A stretch of 7,910 nt of DNA from Azoarcus sp. (GCA_031268685.1 JAIRWW010000260.1:1-7910), one strand, 5' to 3'; shown: positions 1-7,910, numbered from the stretch's first letter. Program-made: numbers and translations. The notes: a model not told the origin generated them from the letters alone.

Positions 1-386
1 TCGACGACGAGTGTAAGAGGCAGCTTGTCGCTTTCCTTGATCTGGGCCGAAAGCTTCAGCAGCATGATGTGATGGCCGCCGGGCTTGAGTTCGACTGTCA
101 CGCCCGCAGGCAAGGCCAGTGAAGGTATGGCGCGCATTTTCATGCGGTCGCCGTCCATGCTCATTTCATGTATTTCGGTTTCTCCGGCCAGTGCCGAACG
201 GACTTCGACCAGTCTGGCGTCGACAGGCGAGGTGATTTTCATGAAAGCGCCGGTGGCTTTTTGCTGCGCGACGGTGGCGCGCACCCAGGCATCGGCGATC
301 TGGACTTCGCCATGGGCGGCGGCGGATGCGGTAAAAAACAGCGCGGCGAAAGCAGCGGCGGCGGCGGTGGGTAAACGGGAAATCAT
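1..386 (-). CDS. Periplasmic PCu(A)C-type copper chaperone, 3' end missing
   Basis: The first 128 codons are inside the window; the gene runs off at position 1. The product starts MISRLPTAAAAAAFAALFF and has an alanine-rich signal peptide of about 25 residues (cleavage near ASAAA-H), so it is exported. The mature part begins EVQIADAWVRAT, typical of the PCu(A)C (DUF461) family. The copper(I) signature H-x10-M-x21-H-x-M is present exactly: His74, Met85, His107 and Met109. Proteins of this family hand Cu(I) to cytochrome c oxidase, for the CuA site directly or with SCO proteins. The ATG at 386 overlaps the stop of the SCO1-like gene as ATGA, which points to translational coupling and matched amounts of the two proteins. 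Only the C-terminal strands and any His/Met-rich tail are unseen. Confidence 0.93.
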   Translation of the reverse strand, partial: MISRLPTAAAAAFAALFFTASAAAHGEVQIADAWVRATVAQQKATGAFMKITSPVDARLVEVRSALAGETEIHEMSMDGDRMKMRAIPSLALPAGVTVELKPGGHHIMLLKLSAQIKESDKLPLTLVV

Positions 387-1000
387 TGGCTTTCCTTGTC
401 GGTCGTTGATGGAGGCCGGAGTAGCGCGGCTACGTCGGCAGCGACCGCCTCGGCCGGGCTTTTGTGGCTGACGGCAAGGCGCAGGCGGCCTTCGGGGTCG
501 TAAAGATAGCTGATCGCGGAATGGTCGATCGTGTAGCTGCTGCCTGTGGGCACTTTGCGATAGTAGATGCGGAAGTCCTTGGCCGTCTCGGCGGTTTTTT
601 CCGGCGTGCTGTAAAGACCGAGGATGTCCGCATCGAAGGCAGCGGTGTAGGCGCGCAGGATTTCCGGCGAGTCGCGTTCGGGATCGAGCGTGATGAAGAT
701 GATTTGCAGGCGCTCGCCGTCGGCGCCAAGCAGGCGGCGCATTTCCGCCGCGCGCCCGAGCGTGGTCGGACATACGTCCGGGCATTGGATGAATCCGAAA
801 AACACCATGACGGCCTTGCCGCGAAAATCCGCAAGCCTGCGGGTCTTGCCGTCTGGATCGAGCAATTCAAAGTCGCGGCCATAGCTCGCGCCGCCGATGT
901 CGGTGCTATGGAAACGCGAGCCGTCGCTACAAGCGACTGCGAGGGAGAGCGATCCGAGAACGAGCAATGCGCGCAAAAGCGCTCTTTTCCCCAGGTTCAT
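383..1000 (-). CDS. SCO1/SenC/PrrC-family copper-delivery lipoprotein
   Basis: This 205-residue protein belongs to the SCO1/SenC family, thioredoxin-fold proteins that deliver copper to, or keep reduced, the CuA site of cytochrome c oxidase. The N-terminus has basic residues, a hydrophobic stretch (LLRALLVLGSLSLAVA) and Cys24 in LAVACS, a plausible lipobox, so it is probably anchored to the membrane and faces the periplasm. The copper ligands are present: Cys73 and Cys77 in FGFIQCPDVCPTTL, and His160 in SYTIDHSAISYLYD. Other family marks are FELLDPDGK (44-52), the DFRGKAVMVFFGF strand, and FITLDPERDSP (102-112). It begins 37 bp after the methyltransferase stop, and its stop overlaps the start of the PCu(A)C gene by four bases (ATGA). 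The pairing of these two genes supports a shared job in copper-centre assembly. Length is typical and all key residues are kept. Confidence 0.95.
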   Translation of the reverse strand: MNLGKRALLRALLVLGSLSLAVACSDGSRFHSTDIGGASYGRDFELLDPDGKTRRLADFRGKAVMVFFGFIQCPDVCPTTLGRAAEMRRLLGADGERLQIIFITLDPERDSPEILRAYTAAFDADILGLYSTPEKTAETAKDFRIYYRKVPTGSSYTIDHSAISYLYDPEGRLRLAVSHKSPAEAVAADVAALLRPPSTTDKESQ

Positions 1001-1006
1001 TGTTTT

Positions 1007-1016
1007 CCCTTCCTTC
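1007..1016 (-). promoter_or_regulatory. Ribosome binding site of the SCO1-like gene
   Basis: The minus strand reads GAAGGAAGGG, six bases before the ATG at 1000. It is the clearest Shine-Dalgarno sequence in the window and fixes the start at the signal peptide MNLGKRALL rather than at longer in-frame extensions, which would run into the methyltransferase gene. Confidence 0.75.
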
Positions 1017-1037
1017 TGCGCGCCGCGTTTTTCACAT

Positions 1038-2219
1038 TCACAGTGCGCTCCGCGGCGATAGTGCGGCGAAAGCCTCGGGCAGCATAAGCGTTGCCAGGCT
1101 GCGCTGGGTAAACATATAGCGTCCGTCGACAATGAAGCCCAATTCTTCCCATGGCACCGCTTCATTGAGCAGCGCAAGCGCGCGCTTGATGTCTGTTTTT
1201 TTGTTTTTCGGGAAGAGCGCCAATATGGAACCGTCGTAGGCGGTGCAGGGATGGATGAAGAAGGGGCGCGCCCGGCGGGTCCTGTTATTCACGTAAATGC
1301 GCCGCTCCGGGGATTTGTAGTAGTCCCGCCCCCATTTCCACCAATTGCTTTCGTCGAAGGGGCGCACCCGGCGATTCAGGAGGCGCTCCTTGAAGCGGTC
1401 GAGATGCGGATGGTGGATATCGTAGATCATGCGCCGGGTCGTGCCGGTAGCCGCTGTTTGCGAGCAGACGAGTTCGAGATTGCCTTCCGGATGGGTGTAT
1501 ATGCTGTCCGCGCCGGAAACCGCGCCGACCCGGACGTCGAACAGTTCGCTCATGGGCACGCACAGGTGCACATGGGTGAAGGCGAGTTGGCCGTGGATAT
1601 GCACCATTTCGCGCTCGTCCCATCCTTCGCTGTCGAATTGGCGGTACAGCGTGCGCCGGGAAAAGTCACCGCGCACGAAGCGGAAAATCGCGCAATTGGG
1701 CGTTGCATCGGAAAAAATTTTCGCGTCGCCAGTCTCTATCCAGTGCGTGATCGTGCCCTGTTCATACAGCCAGGCGTTGAGCCGGGCGGCGGCGGTCAGT
1801 TTGATGAATTCGCGCGGGACGATGAAGATTAATTCGCCGCCATCGGCAAGATGGCGCACGCACTTTTCGATGAAGAACAGGAAGAGGTTGGAGCGGGCGT
1901 CGAACAGGCTAAGGTTGAGCCGCAGCCGGGTTTCCGGCGCGATGTCCTGATGGCGCACGTAAGGCGGATTGCCGATCACGGTGTCGAAACGCTCGTTTGC
2001 CGGGAAGTCGAAGAAATCCATTACCCGCGCGTCTGGGGGGGCGATATTGGCATCCAGTTCGATAGCCATGCAGCCCGGCAAATGCCGCGAAAAGGCGCCC
2101 TTCCCCGCCGACGGTTCCAGTACGCGCCCGCAGTTCGCGCGTAGCGCCAGCATGGTACGCACGATGGTATCGGGAGTAAAAACCTGACCGGAGACCGCGA
2201 CGGGAGACGGAGTGTTCAT
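1038..2219 (-). CDS. Solitary gamma-class DNA adenine-N6 methyltransferase (Eco57I/TaqI-like)
   Basis: This 393-residue protein should transfer a methyl group from S-adenosylmethionine to the N6 of adenine in DNA. The AdoMet-binding motif VLEPSAGKGAF is at residues 33-43, the acidic residue of the second strand is in IELDAN (53-58), a DFFDF segment follows at 68-72, and the catalytic NPPY is at 84-87 in VIGNPPYVRHQ. AdoMet site before NPPY, with a long C-terminal part, is the gamma order. The region from VGAVSGAD (231-238) through NWWKWGRDYY (292-301) to the HPCTAYDGSILALFP segment is the probable target-recognition domain. I prefer the ATG at 2219; an in-frame TTG at 2231 would add four residues. 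Neither has a clear Shine-Dalgarno sequence. No restriction gene lies within the window, so it looks like an orphan enzyme. Its target site cannot be read from sequence. Rescue of another substrate, such as rRNA or protein, is less likely given the C-terminal domain. Confidence 0.85.
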   Translation of the reverse strand: MNTPSPVAVSGQVFTPDTIVRTMLALRANCGRVLEPSAGKGAFSRHLPGCMAIELDANIAPPDARVMDFFDFPANERFDTVIGNPPYVRHQDIAPETRLRLNLSLFDARSNLFLFFIEKCVRHLADGGELIFIVPREFIKLTAAARLNAWLYEQGTITHWIETGDAKIFSDATPNCAIFRFVRGDFSRRTLYRQFDSEGWDEREMVHIHGQLAFTHVHLCVPMSELFDVRVGAVSGADSIYTHPEGNLELVCSQTAATGTTRRMIYDIHHPHLDRFKERLLNRRVRPFDESNWWKWGRDYYKSPERRIYVNNRTRRARPFFIHPCTAYDGSILALFPKNKKTDIKRALALLNEAVPWEELGFIVDGRYMFTQRSLATLMLPEAFAALSPRSAL

Positions 2220-2258
2220 GCGAACAGGCAAGCAGAATCAATAACGGCTTTCGCCCTT

Positions 2259-2576
2259 TTACGCGCCGCGACGGCGGGCGCGCCATAGGTAGCGGTAGAC
2301 GAAGCCCGGAAAGGCGAATAGCAGGAAAAGGCAGGAAGTGGTGACATAAAACGCCCAGCCCTGCGGATAGACGCTGCCGTAAGCGCCCCGTTCGAGCATG
2401 GCGGTAAAGAGGCCAAGCGCGATGTAGAGCAGAAACAGCTCCAGCAGACGCCAGCCGAGTGTTTTGCGCCCCGCCGCCGGGCGGCGCACGAACAAGATGC
2501 GCTCGAACAGGAATGGCAGGTTGGCGCCCACGAATGCAAGCCCGAGCACGACCCAGACCGCGACGGCTTCCGTCAT
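2259..2576 (-). CDS. Small membrane protein of the DUF2818 family
   Basis: This 105-residue protein of unknown function has three likely membrane segments: about residues 4-22 (AVAVWVVLGLAFVGANLPFL), 44-60 (LLELFLLYIALGLFTAM) and 75-95 (AFYVTTSCLFLLFAFPGFVYR). It ends with a basic tail, YRYLWRARRRGA, that should face the cytoplasm by the positive-inside rule. The NLPFL...R motif near residue 19 and the Y-P-Q-G-W-A-F-Y-V-T motif at 70-79 are what I associate with DUF2818. Genes of this family are commonly found directly after nuoN in Betaproteobacteria (established context, from memory), which suggests an accessory or assembly role for complex I; that role is inference. The frame is open for over 100 codons upstream inside nuoN, but the ATG at 2576 is chosen because the coding similarity and the ribosome binding site begin there. 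Confidence 0.85.
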   Translation of the reverse strand: MTEAVAVWVVLGLAFVGANLPFLFERILFVRRPAAGRKTLGWRLLELFLLYIALGLFTAMLERGAYGSVYPQGWAFYVTTSCLFLLFAFPGFVYRYLWRARRRGA

Positions 2577-2587
2577 GTTTCGCGCCG

Positions 2588-2593
2588 TCCTCA
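2588..2593 (-). promoter_or_regulatory. Ribosome binding site of the DUF2818-like gene, overlapping the nuoN stop
   Basis: The minus strand reads TGAGGA: the nuoN stop codon TGA forms the first half of the Shine-Dalgarno sequence for the next gene, with an 11-base spacer to the ATG at 2576. The arrangement suggests coupled translation of nuoN and the small membrane protein. Confidence 0.6.
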
Positions 2594-4069
2594 GCCGCCG
2601 GGGATGGACGAGGCCAGCAACGCCGCCCTGCACAGGCTCAACAGCGTTCCAGGCATCAGCCCGAGCACGACAATGGCCACGCCGTTTACCGAGAGCATCA
2701 CCTGCAATTCGGTCGAGGCGATGATCGGCGTTTTGTCGAGCGGTTCGTCGAAATACATGAGCTTGACGACCCGCAGGTAGTAGAAAGCGCCGATAAGGGA
2801 CATCACAAGCGCCAGCCCCGCCAGCCACAGATGCCCGGCGGCAATCGCGGCTTCGAGCACGGCGAATTTGGCAAAGAAACCGACAAAGAAGGGAATGCCC
2901 GCCATCGAGAACATAACGAACAGCATCAGCACCGCGAACCATGGGCTGCGGCGGTTCAGGCCCTTGAAGTCTTCGATCTCCCCGGCGTCGAACCCCGCGC
3001 GCGACAGCAGCATGAGCATGCCGAAAGCGGCAAGAGTCATGAGCACGTAGGCAATGGCGTAAAACATGGCGCCGCTGTAGGCGGCCAGGGTGAAGTCCAG
3101 CTTGCCGACGCCCCCGGAGAGCAGCCCGAGCAGCATGAAGCCCATGTGCGAGATGCCGGAGTACGCCAGCATGCGCTTGATGTTGTGCTGCACCAGCGCC
3201 GCGAGGTTGCCAAGGACTATTGAAGCAGCAGCGACCAGCATCAACATGGTCTGCCAGTGTTCAGCAAGGCCGGGAAGTCCAACGACCAGCAGACGCAGCG
3301 CGAGCGCGAAGGCGGCGAGTTTCGGCGCACTGGACAGGATCAGCGCCACCGGGGTCGGCGCGCCCTGGTAGACGTCCGGTACCCACATGTGGAAGGGTAC
3401 GACGCCAAGCTTGAACGATATGCCGGCCATGAGAAAGACGAGGCCGAACAGTAGCACTGTCTTGTTGGCCGTCTGCCCCGCCACGGCCTGCGCAATGCCA
3501 GACAGTTCAAGCGCGCCAGTGGCGCCGTAGACCATGGACATGCCATAGAGCAGCAGGCCGGAAGCGAGCGCGCCGAGGACGAAGTACTTCATTCCGGCCT
3601 CGGTCGAGTGCATGCTGTCGCGGTCGAAGGCCACGAGCGCGTAGAGCGACAGCGACATGATTTCCAGGCCGATGTAGAGCACCAGCAGGTGATTGGCGGT
3701 AATCATCACCATAATGCCGAGCAGCATCAGGAGCGCGAGCAGGTAGTACTCGGGCCGGTCGAGTTTGCGTTCGGCGAGGTAGCCGCGACCGTACAGGAGC
3801 GCGATCATCATGGCGAAGCAGACGACCAGTTTGAGGATGCTGCCAAGCAAGTCGTGTACGAACATGCCGCCGAAGCTGTGAATGATGCTTTTATCGAGGG
3901 TGAATATCGTGATGAAGGTCGTCACGAGCAGCGTGAACTGGGCGAGCACGTAGGCGAGATTGCGCGCGAGATTGCGGGCGAAGGTCGTCGACAGCATGGA
4001 CGTCAGCACCATGGCCGCGACGAAGATTTCAGCCATCGCAGGGAAAAAGTCGGGAACCACGAAGTTCAT
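2591..4069 (-). CDS. nuoN: NADH-quinone oxidoreductase subunit N (antiporter-like proton-pumping subunit)
   Basis: This 492-residue polytopic protein is the third antiporter-like subunit of complex I, next to NuoK in the membrane arm. Visible family residues are Glu136 in LYIGLEIMSLSLYAL, Lys220 in GISFKLGVVPFHMWVPDVYQGAP, Lys250 in LSSAPKLAAF, Lys298 in QHNIKRMLAYSGISHMGFM, and Lys401 in GFFAKFAVLEA. These correspond to Glu133, Lys217, Lys247 and Lys395 of E. coli NuoN, as I recall the numbering, plus the lysine of helix 10. The start at 4069 (MNFVVPDFFPAMAEIF) fits the usual beginning of the betaproteobacterial protein and has CGGAG 10 bases upstream; the internal ATG at 4036 is less likely. 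It is the last complex I subunit gene. Its TGA stop lies within the binding site of the next gene, 14 bp before that gene's ATG. Confidence 0.97.
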   Translation of the reverse strand: MNFVVPDFFPAMAEIFVAAMVLTSMLSTTFARNLARNLAYVLAQFTLLVTTFITIFTLDKSIIHSFGGMFVHDLLGSILKLVVCFAMMIALLYGRGYLAERKLDRPEYYLLALLMLLGIMVMITANHLLVLYIGLEIMSLSLYALVAFDRDSMHSTEAGMKYFVLGALASGLLLYGMSMVYGATGALELSGIAQAVAGQTANKTVLLFGLVFLMAGISFKLGVVPFHMWVPDVYQGAPTPVALILSSAPKLAAFALALRLLVVGLPGLAEHWQTMLMLVAAASIVLGNLAALVQHNIKRMLAYSGISHMGFMLLGLLSGGVGKLDFTLAAYSGAMFYAIAYVLMTLAAFGMLMLLSRAGFDAGEIEDFKGLNRRSPWFAVLMLFVMFSMAGIPFFVGFFAKFAVLEAAIAAGHLWLAGLALVMSLIGAFYYLRVVKLMYFDEPLDKTPIIASTELQVMLSVNGVAIVVLGLMPGTLLSLCRAALLASSIPGG

Positions 4070-4092
4070 CGAAAACTAACTCCGGTTGGAAA

Positions 4093-4138
4093 CCTCCCCC
4101 TTCAGGGGGAGAATCACGCACGGGAGGGGTGTAACCCC
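4093..4138. repeat. C-rich/G-rich hairpin element, REP-like
   Basis: Two dyads sit side by side in the nuoM-nuoN spacer. The first is a perfect 7-bp stem, CTCCCCC (4094-4100) against GGGGGAG (4105-4111), with loop TTCA. The second is GGGGT (4126-4130) against ACCCC (4134-4138), with loop GTA. Between them is a second G-rich block, GGGAGGGGT (4122-4130), that repeats the theme of the first stem. This composition resembles the short C-rich/G-rich dispersed repeats that I recall between genes in beta- and gammaproteobacteria, but copies elsewhere cannot be checked here. On the operon transcript the first hairpin is followed by GGTTTCC rather than a uridine run, so it is a poor rho-independent terminator and more likely affects mRNA stability, if it does anything. 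Confidence 0.5.
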
Positions 4139-4149
4139 GCACCAGCCTT

Positions 4150-4178
4150 GTCGCCCGGTTACGGGCGTGGATTGAAAC
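4150..4178 (+). repeat. Solitary type I-C-like CRISPR repeat
   Basis: A 29-nt sequence in the nuoM-nuoN spacer has the architecture of type I-C CRISPR repeats. It starts with GTCGC, has a perfect 6-bp stem CGCCCG (4152-4157) against CGGGCG (4162-4167) around loop GTTA, and ends with GTGGATTGAAAC. The start and end are those of the usual 32-nt I-C repeat (from memory of the family), so this copy is about 3 nt short in the stem-loop region. It reads on the plus strand, antisense to the operon. No second copy occurs within a repeat-plus-spacer distance on either side, or anywhere else I could find in the window, and no cas gene is present. It may be a stray or relict repeat, part of a mobile element, or a chance similarity; it is not an array. 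Confidence 0.55.
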
Positions 4179-4214
4179 ATTTTCTGACCTGTCCGTTATC
4201 GGGCCCGCACCCGC

Positions 4215-5705
4215 TCAATGGAGCTTGCCTGCGGAGACATGCCGCAAAAGCTCGTTGACCGAAGTGTGCATCGCATCGGCAAAGGGGAAGGGATAGAGGC
4301 CCATTGCCAGCACGCAGGCGGCGAGAACCGCGAGAAAGAAAAACTCGCGCGCCCCGATATCGGTGAGTTTGGCGACATGCTCGTTGGCCACCGCGCCGAA
4401 GACGACCCGCTTATACATCCACAGCGTATAGGCCGCGCCAAGTATGAGGGTGGTCGCCGCGAGCAGCCCTATCCAGAAGTTGTATTGCACCGCGCCGAGG
4501 ATGACGGTGAACTCTCCAACGAAACCGCTGGTGGCCGGCAGCCCGCAGTTGGCCATGGCGAACAACATGAAGAAGGCGGCGAATTTCGGCATGGTGTTCA
4601 CCACGCCGCCGTAATCTTCGATCTGGCGCGAGTGCATGCGGTCGTAGAGCACGCCGATGCACAGGAACATGGCGGCGGACACGAAGCCGTGCGAAATCAT
4701 CTGGATCAGCGCGCCTTCAACGCCAAGCGGGTTCAGCATGAAAAAGCCCAGCGTCACGAAGCCCATGTGCGAGATAGAGGAATAGGCGACCAGTTTTTTC
4801 ATGTCGGCCTGTGCCAGCGCCACGAAGCCTATGTAGACCACGGCGATCAGCGACAGGGCAATGACGATTGGCGCATAGGCCACCGCGGCGTCGGGTGCGA
4901 TGGGCAGCGAAAAGCGCACGAATCCGTAGGCGCCAAGCTTCAGGGCGATTGCCGCCAGCACCACCGAGCCGCCGGTCGGGGCTTCGACGTGGGCATCGGG
5001 CAGCCAGGTATGCACCGGCCACATCGGCACCTTGACGCCGAAAGCGGCGAGGAAGGCGAAGAAAATCAGCGATTGCTCGACCATTGAAAGGGGAGCGCGA
5101 TGCCAGACGAGAATATCGAAACTATCGGTGACGCTATGGAGATAGAGCAGCGCCAGCAGCATCGCCAGCGAACCGGCAAGCGTGAACAGGAAAAACTTGA
5201 TCGCCGCGTGAACCCGATTGGGACCGCCCCACACGCCGATGATGAGATAGAGCGGAATGAGTGAAGCTTCAAAGAATACGTAGAACAACACGCCATCGAG
5301 CGCGGCAAAGATGCCGTTCATCAGCCCCGACATGATGAGAAAGGCCGCCATGTATTGCGCCACGCGGTTCTGGACGGTCTGCCAGCCCGCGATCACTACC
5401 AGGATGGTGATGAAGGAATTCAGCAGCACGAACCACAGCGAAAGGCCGTCGATACCGATGTGGTAGTTGATATTGAAGTAGGCGATCCACGACCTCGCTT
5501 CGGGGAACTGCATGCCGACTTTGGCCGCGTCGAAGTAGATGTAGAGCGGAATGGTCACGGCAAAGCCGAGAATCGCCGTCAGCAGCGCCACCAGACGCGC
5601 CATCCAGGCATTGCGGTCGGGGCCGGTGGCCAGCACCAATAATCCGCCGAGTATCGGTATCCAGATCGCCAGGCTGAGGAAGGGAATGTCTGGGATGTCT
5701 GTCAT
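4215..5705 (-). CDS. nuoM: NADH-quinone oxidoreductase subunit M (antiporter-like proton-pumping subunit)
   Basis: This 496-residue membrane protein is the middle antiporter-like subunit of complex I. Family residues that can be read directly are Glu146 in FYVFFEASLIPLYL, Lys225 in GVKVPMWPVHTWLPDAHVEA, Lys256 in ALKLGAYGF, the AQADMKKLVAYSSISHMG segment (Lys303-Lys304), and Glu398 in SGFVGEFTVI. These line up with the proton-path residues Glu144, Lys234, Lys265 and Glu407 of E. coli NuoM, by my recollection of the numbering. The protein begins MTDIPDIPFLSLAIWIPILGG, with the first membrane helix directly after a short N-terminus. GGAAAA lies 5 bases before the ATG at 5705, a modest ribosome binding site. 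It starts 58 bp after the nuoL stop, and its own stop is followed by the unusually long 145-bp spacer before nuoN. The frame is intact and the length is typical. Confidence 0.97.
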   Translation of the reverse strand: MTDIPDIPFLSLAIWIPILGGLLVLATGPDRNAWMARLVALLTAILGFAVTIPLYIYFDAAKVGMQFPEARSWIAYFNINYHIGIDGLSLWFVLLNSFITILVVIAGWQTVQNRVAQYMAAFLIMSGLMNGIFAALDGVLFYVFFEASLIPLYLIIGVWGGPNRVHAAIKFFLFTLAGSLAMLLALLYLHSVTDSFDILVWHRAPLSMVEQSLIFFAFLAAFGVKVPMWPVHTWLPDAHVEAPTGGSVVLAAIALKLGAYGFVRFSLPIAPDAAVAYAPIVIALSLIAVVYIGFVALAQADMKKLVAYSSISHMGFVTLGFFMLNPLGVEGALIQMISHGFVSAAMFLCIGVLYDRMHSRQIEDYGGVVNTMPKFAAFFMLFAMANCGLPATSGFVGEFTVILGAVQYNFWIGLLAATTLILGAAYTLWMYKRVVFGAVANEHVAKLTDIGAREFFFLAVLAACVLAMGLYPFPFADAMHTSVNELLRHVSAGKLH

Positions 5706-5763
5706 CGTTATTTTCCGTTCTGTGCGCCGTTCATTGTGCGTTCGCTTTCAAACCCCATCGGGT

Positions 5764-7794
<2,031 letters not shown>

Positions 7795-7804
7795 TGTTGC
7801 GGCG

Positions 7805-7813
7805 CTTCCCCTC
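7805..7813 (-). promoter_or_regulatory. Ribosome binding site of nuoL
   Basis: The minus strand reads GAGGGGAAG here, followed by a 10-base spacer and the ATG at 7794. It overlaps the nuoK TGA stop. This decides the start: the in-frame TTG at 7815 is upstream of the site and the second ATG at 7788 is 16 bases away. Confidence 0.7.
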
Positions 7814-7910
7814 AACCCTTGAGGTTGTCCAGATCATCCACGTGAATCGTGCGAAGGTTGCGAAACATGGCAACCATGATCGCCAGCCCTATGGCCGATT
7901 CCGCTGCCGC
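7812..7910 (-). CDS. nuoK: NADH-quinone oxidoreductase subunit K, C-terminal fragment
   Basis: Only the last 32 codons and the TGA stop are inside the window; the 5' part lies beyond position 7910. The visible peptide starts [18 protein letters not shown] and ends VDDLDNLKG, which matches the conserved end of NuoK: the AAESAIGLA segment of the last transmembrane helix followed by the short cytoplasmic tail with a V-D-D-L-D-x-L-K-G ending. NuoK is a small three-helix membrane subunit of respiratory complex I, homologous to MrpC, and lies between the quinone-site module and the antiporter-like subunits in the inner membrane arm. The nuoL ribosome binding site overlaps its stop codon and the nuoL ATG lies 17 bases after it, consistent with one transcript. 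The identification is firm despite the short length because this tail is highly conserved and nuoL follows. Confidence 0.95.
   Translation of the reverse strand, partial: AAAESAIGLAIMVAMFRNLRTIHVDDLDNLKG

Noticed and set aside
464..1087. A 207-codon plus-strand open frame opposite the SCO1-like gene
   Set aside because: The minus-strand SCO1-like frame has all family motifs and a strong ribosome binding site, so this is a shadow.
1001..1177. A longer SCO1-like protein starting within the methyltransferase gene
   Set aside because: The upstream part is not conserved-looking and would place the signal peptide internally; the ATG at 1000 has a strong ribosome binding site.
2577..2942. An N-terminal extension of the DUF2818-like protein reaching into nuoN
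   Set aside because: The extension is the out-of-frame reading of nuoN. The ATG at 2576 with its ribosome binding site begins the membrane protein proper.
4093..4111. A rho-independent terminator between nuoM and nuoN
   Set aside because: The 7-bp GC-rich stem is good, but neither strand has a following T run, and the genes on both sides belong to one operon.
4150..4178. A CRISPR array or type I-C system
   Set aside because: Only one repeat-like unit is present, with no spacer-repeat periodicity and no cas genes, so it is reported as a solitary repeat only.
4218..5087. A 289-codon plus-strand open frame opposite nuoM
   Set aside because: Same antisense shadow pattern, with no recognisable family; the NuoM frame on the other strand is fully conserved.

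Overview
This window reads as a stretch of a betaproteobacterial chromosome, GC-rich and densely coded. All eight genes lie on the minus strand, so transcription runs from position 7910 towards position 1. The lineage call is an inference from the layout: nuoK-nuoL-nuoM-nuoN followed directly by a small DUF2818-type membrane protein, which is a familiar arrangement in Betaproteobacteria. I cannot place it to genus.

Positions 7910 to 2591 carry the end of a complex I (NADH:quinone oxidoreductase) operon: the last 32 codons of nuoK, then complete nuoL, nuoM and nuoN. The last three are the antiporter-like, proton-pumping membrane subunits, and all three keep the glutamate and lysines of the family. 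Positions 2576 to 2259 hold the DUF2818-like gene, whose ribosome binding site overlaps the nuoN stop codon.

Next, at 2219 to 1038, is an apparently solitary gamma-class adenine-N6 DNA methyltransferase (NPPY motif) with no restriction enzyme gene beside it in the window. After that come two copper-delivery genes joined by an ATGA overlap: a SCO1/SenC lipoprotein (1000 to 383) and a periplasmic PCu(A)C copper chaperone (386 to the window edge). These two probably serve assembly of the copper centres of cytochrome c oxidase, so the window links the entry complex of the respiratory chain to maturation of its terminal oxidase, with a methyltransferase in between.

Most gaps between genes are short (overlap to 58 bp). 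The exception is the 145-bp nuoM-nuoN spacer (4070 to 4214). It holds a C-rich/G-rich hairpin element like the dispersed repeats of proteobacteria, and a single 29-nt sequence that looks like a lone type I-C CRISPR repeat, with no array or cas gene in view. That spacer is the most unusual part of the window. No RNA gene, insertion sequence, CRISPR array, promoter or convincing rho-independent terminator was seen, and no gene-free stretch exceeds 300 bases.
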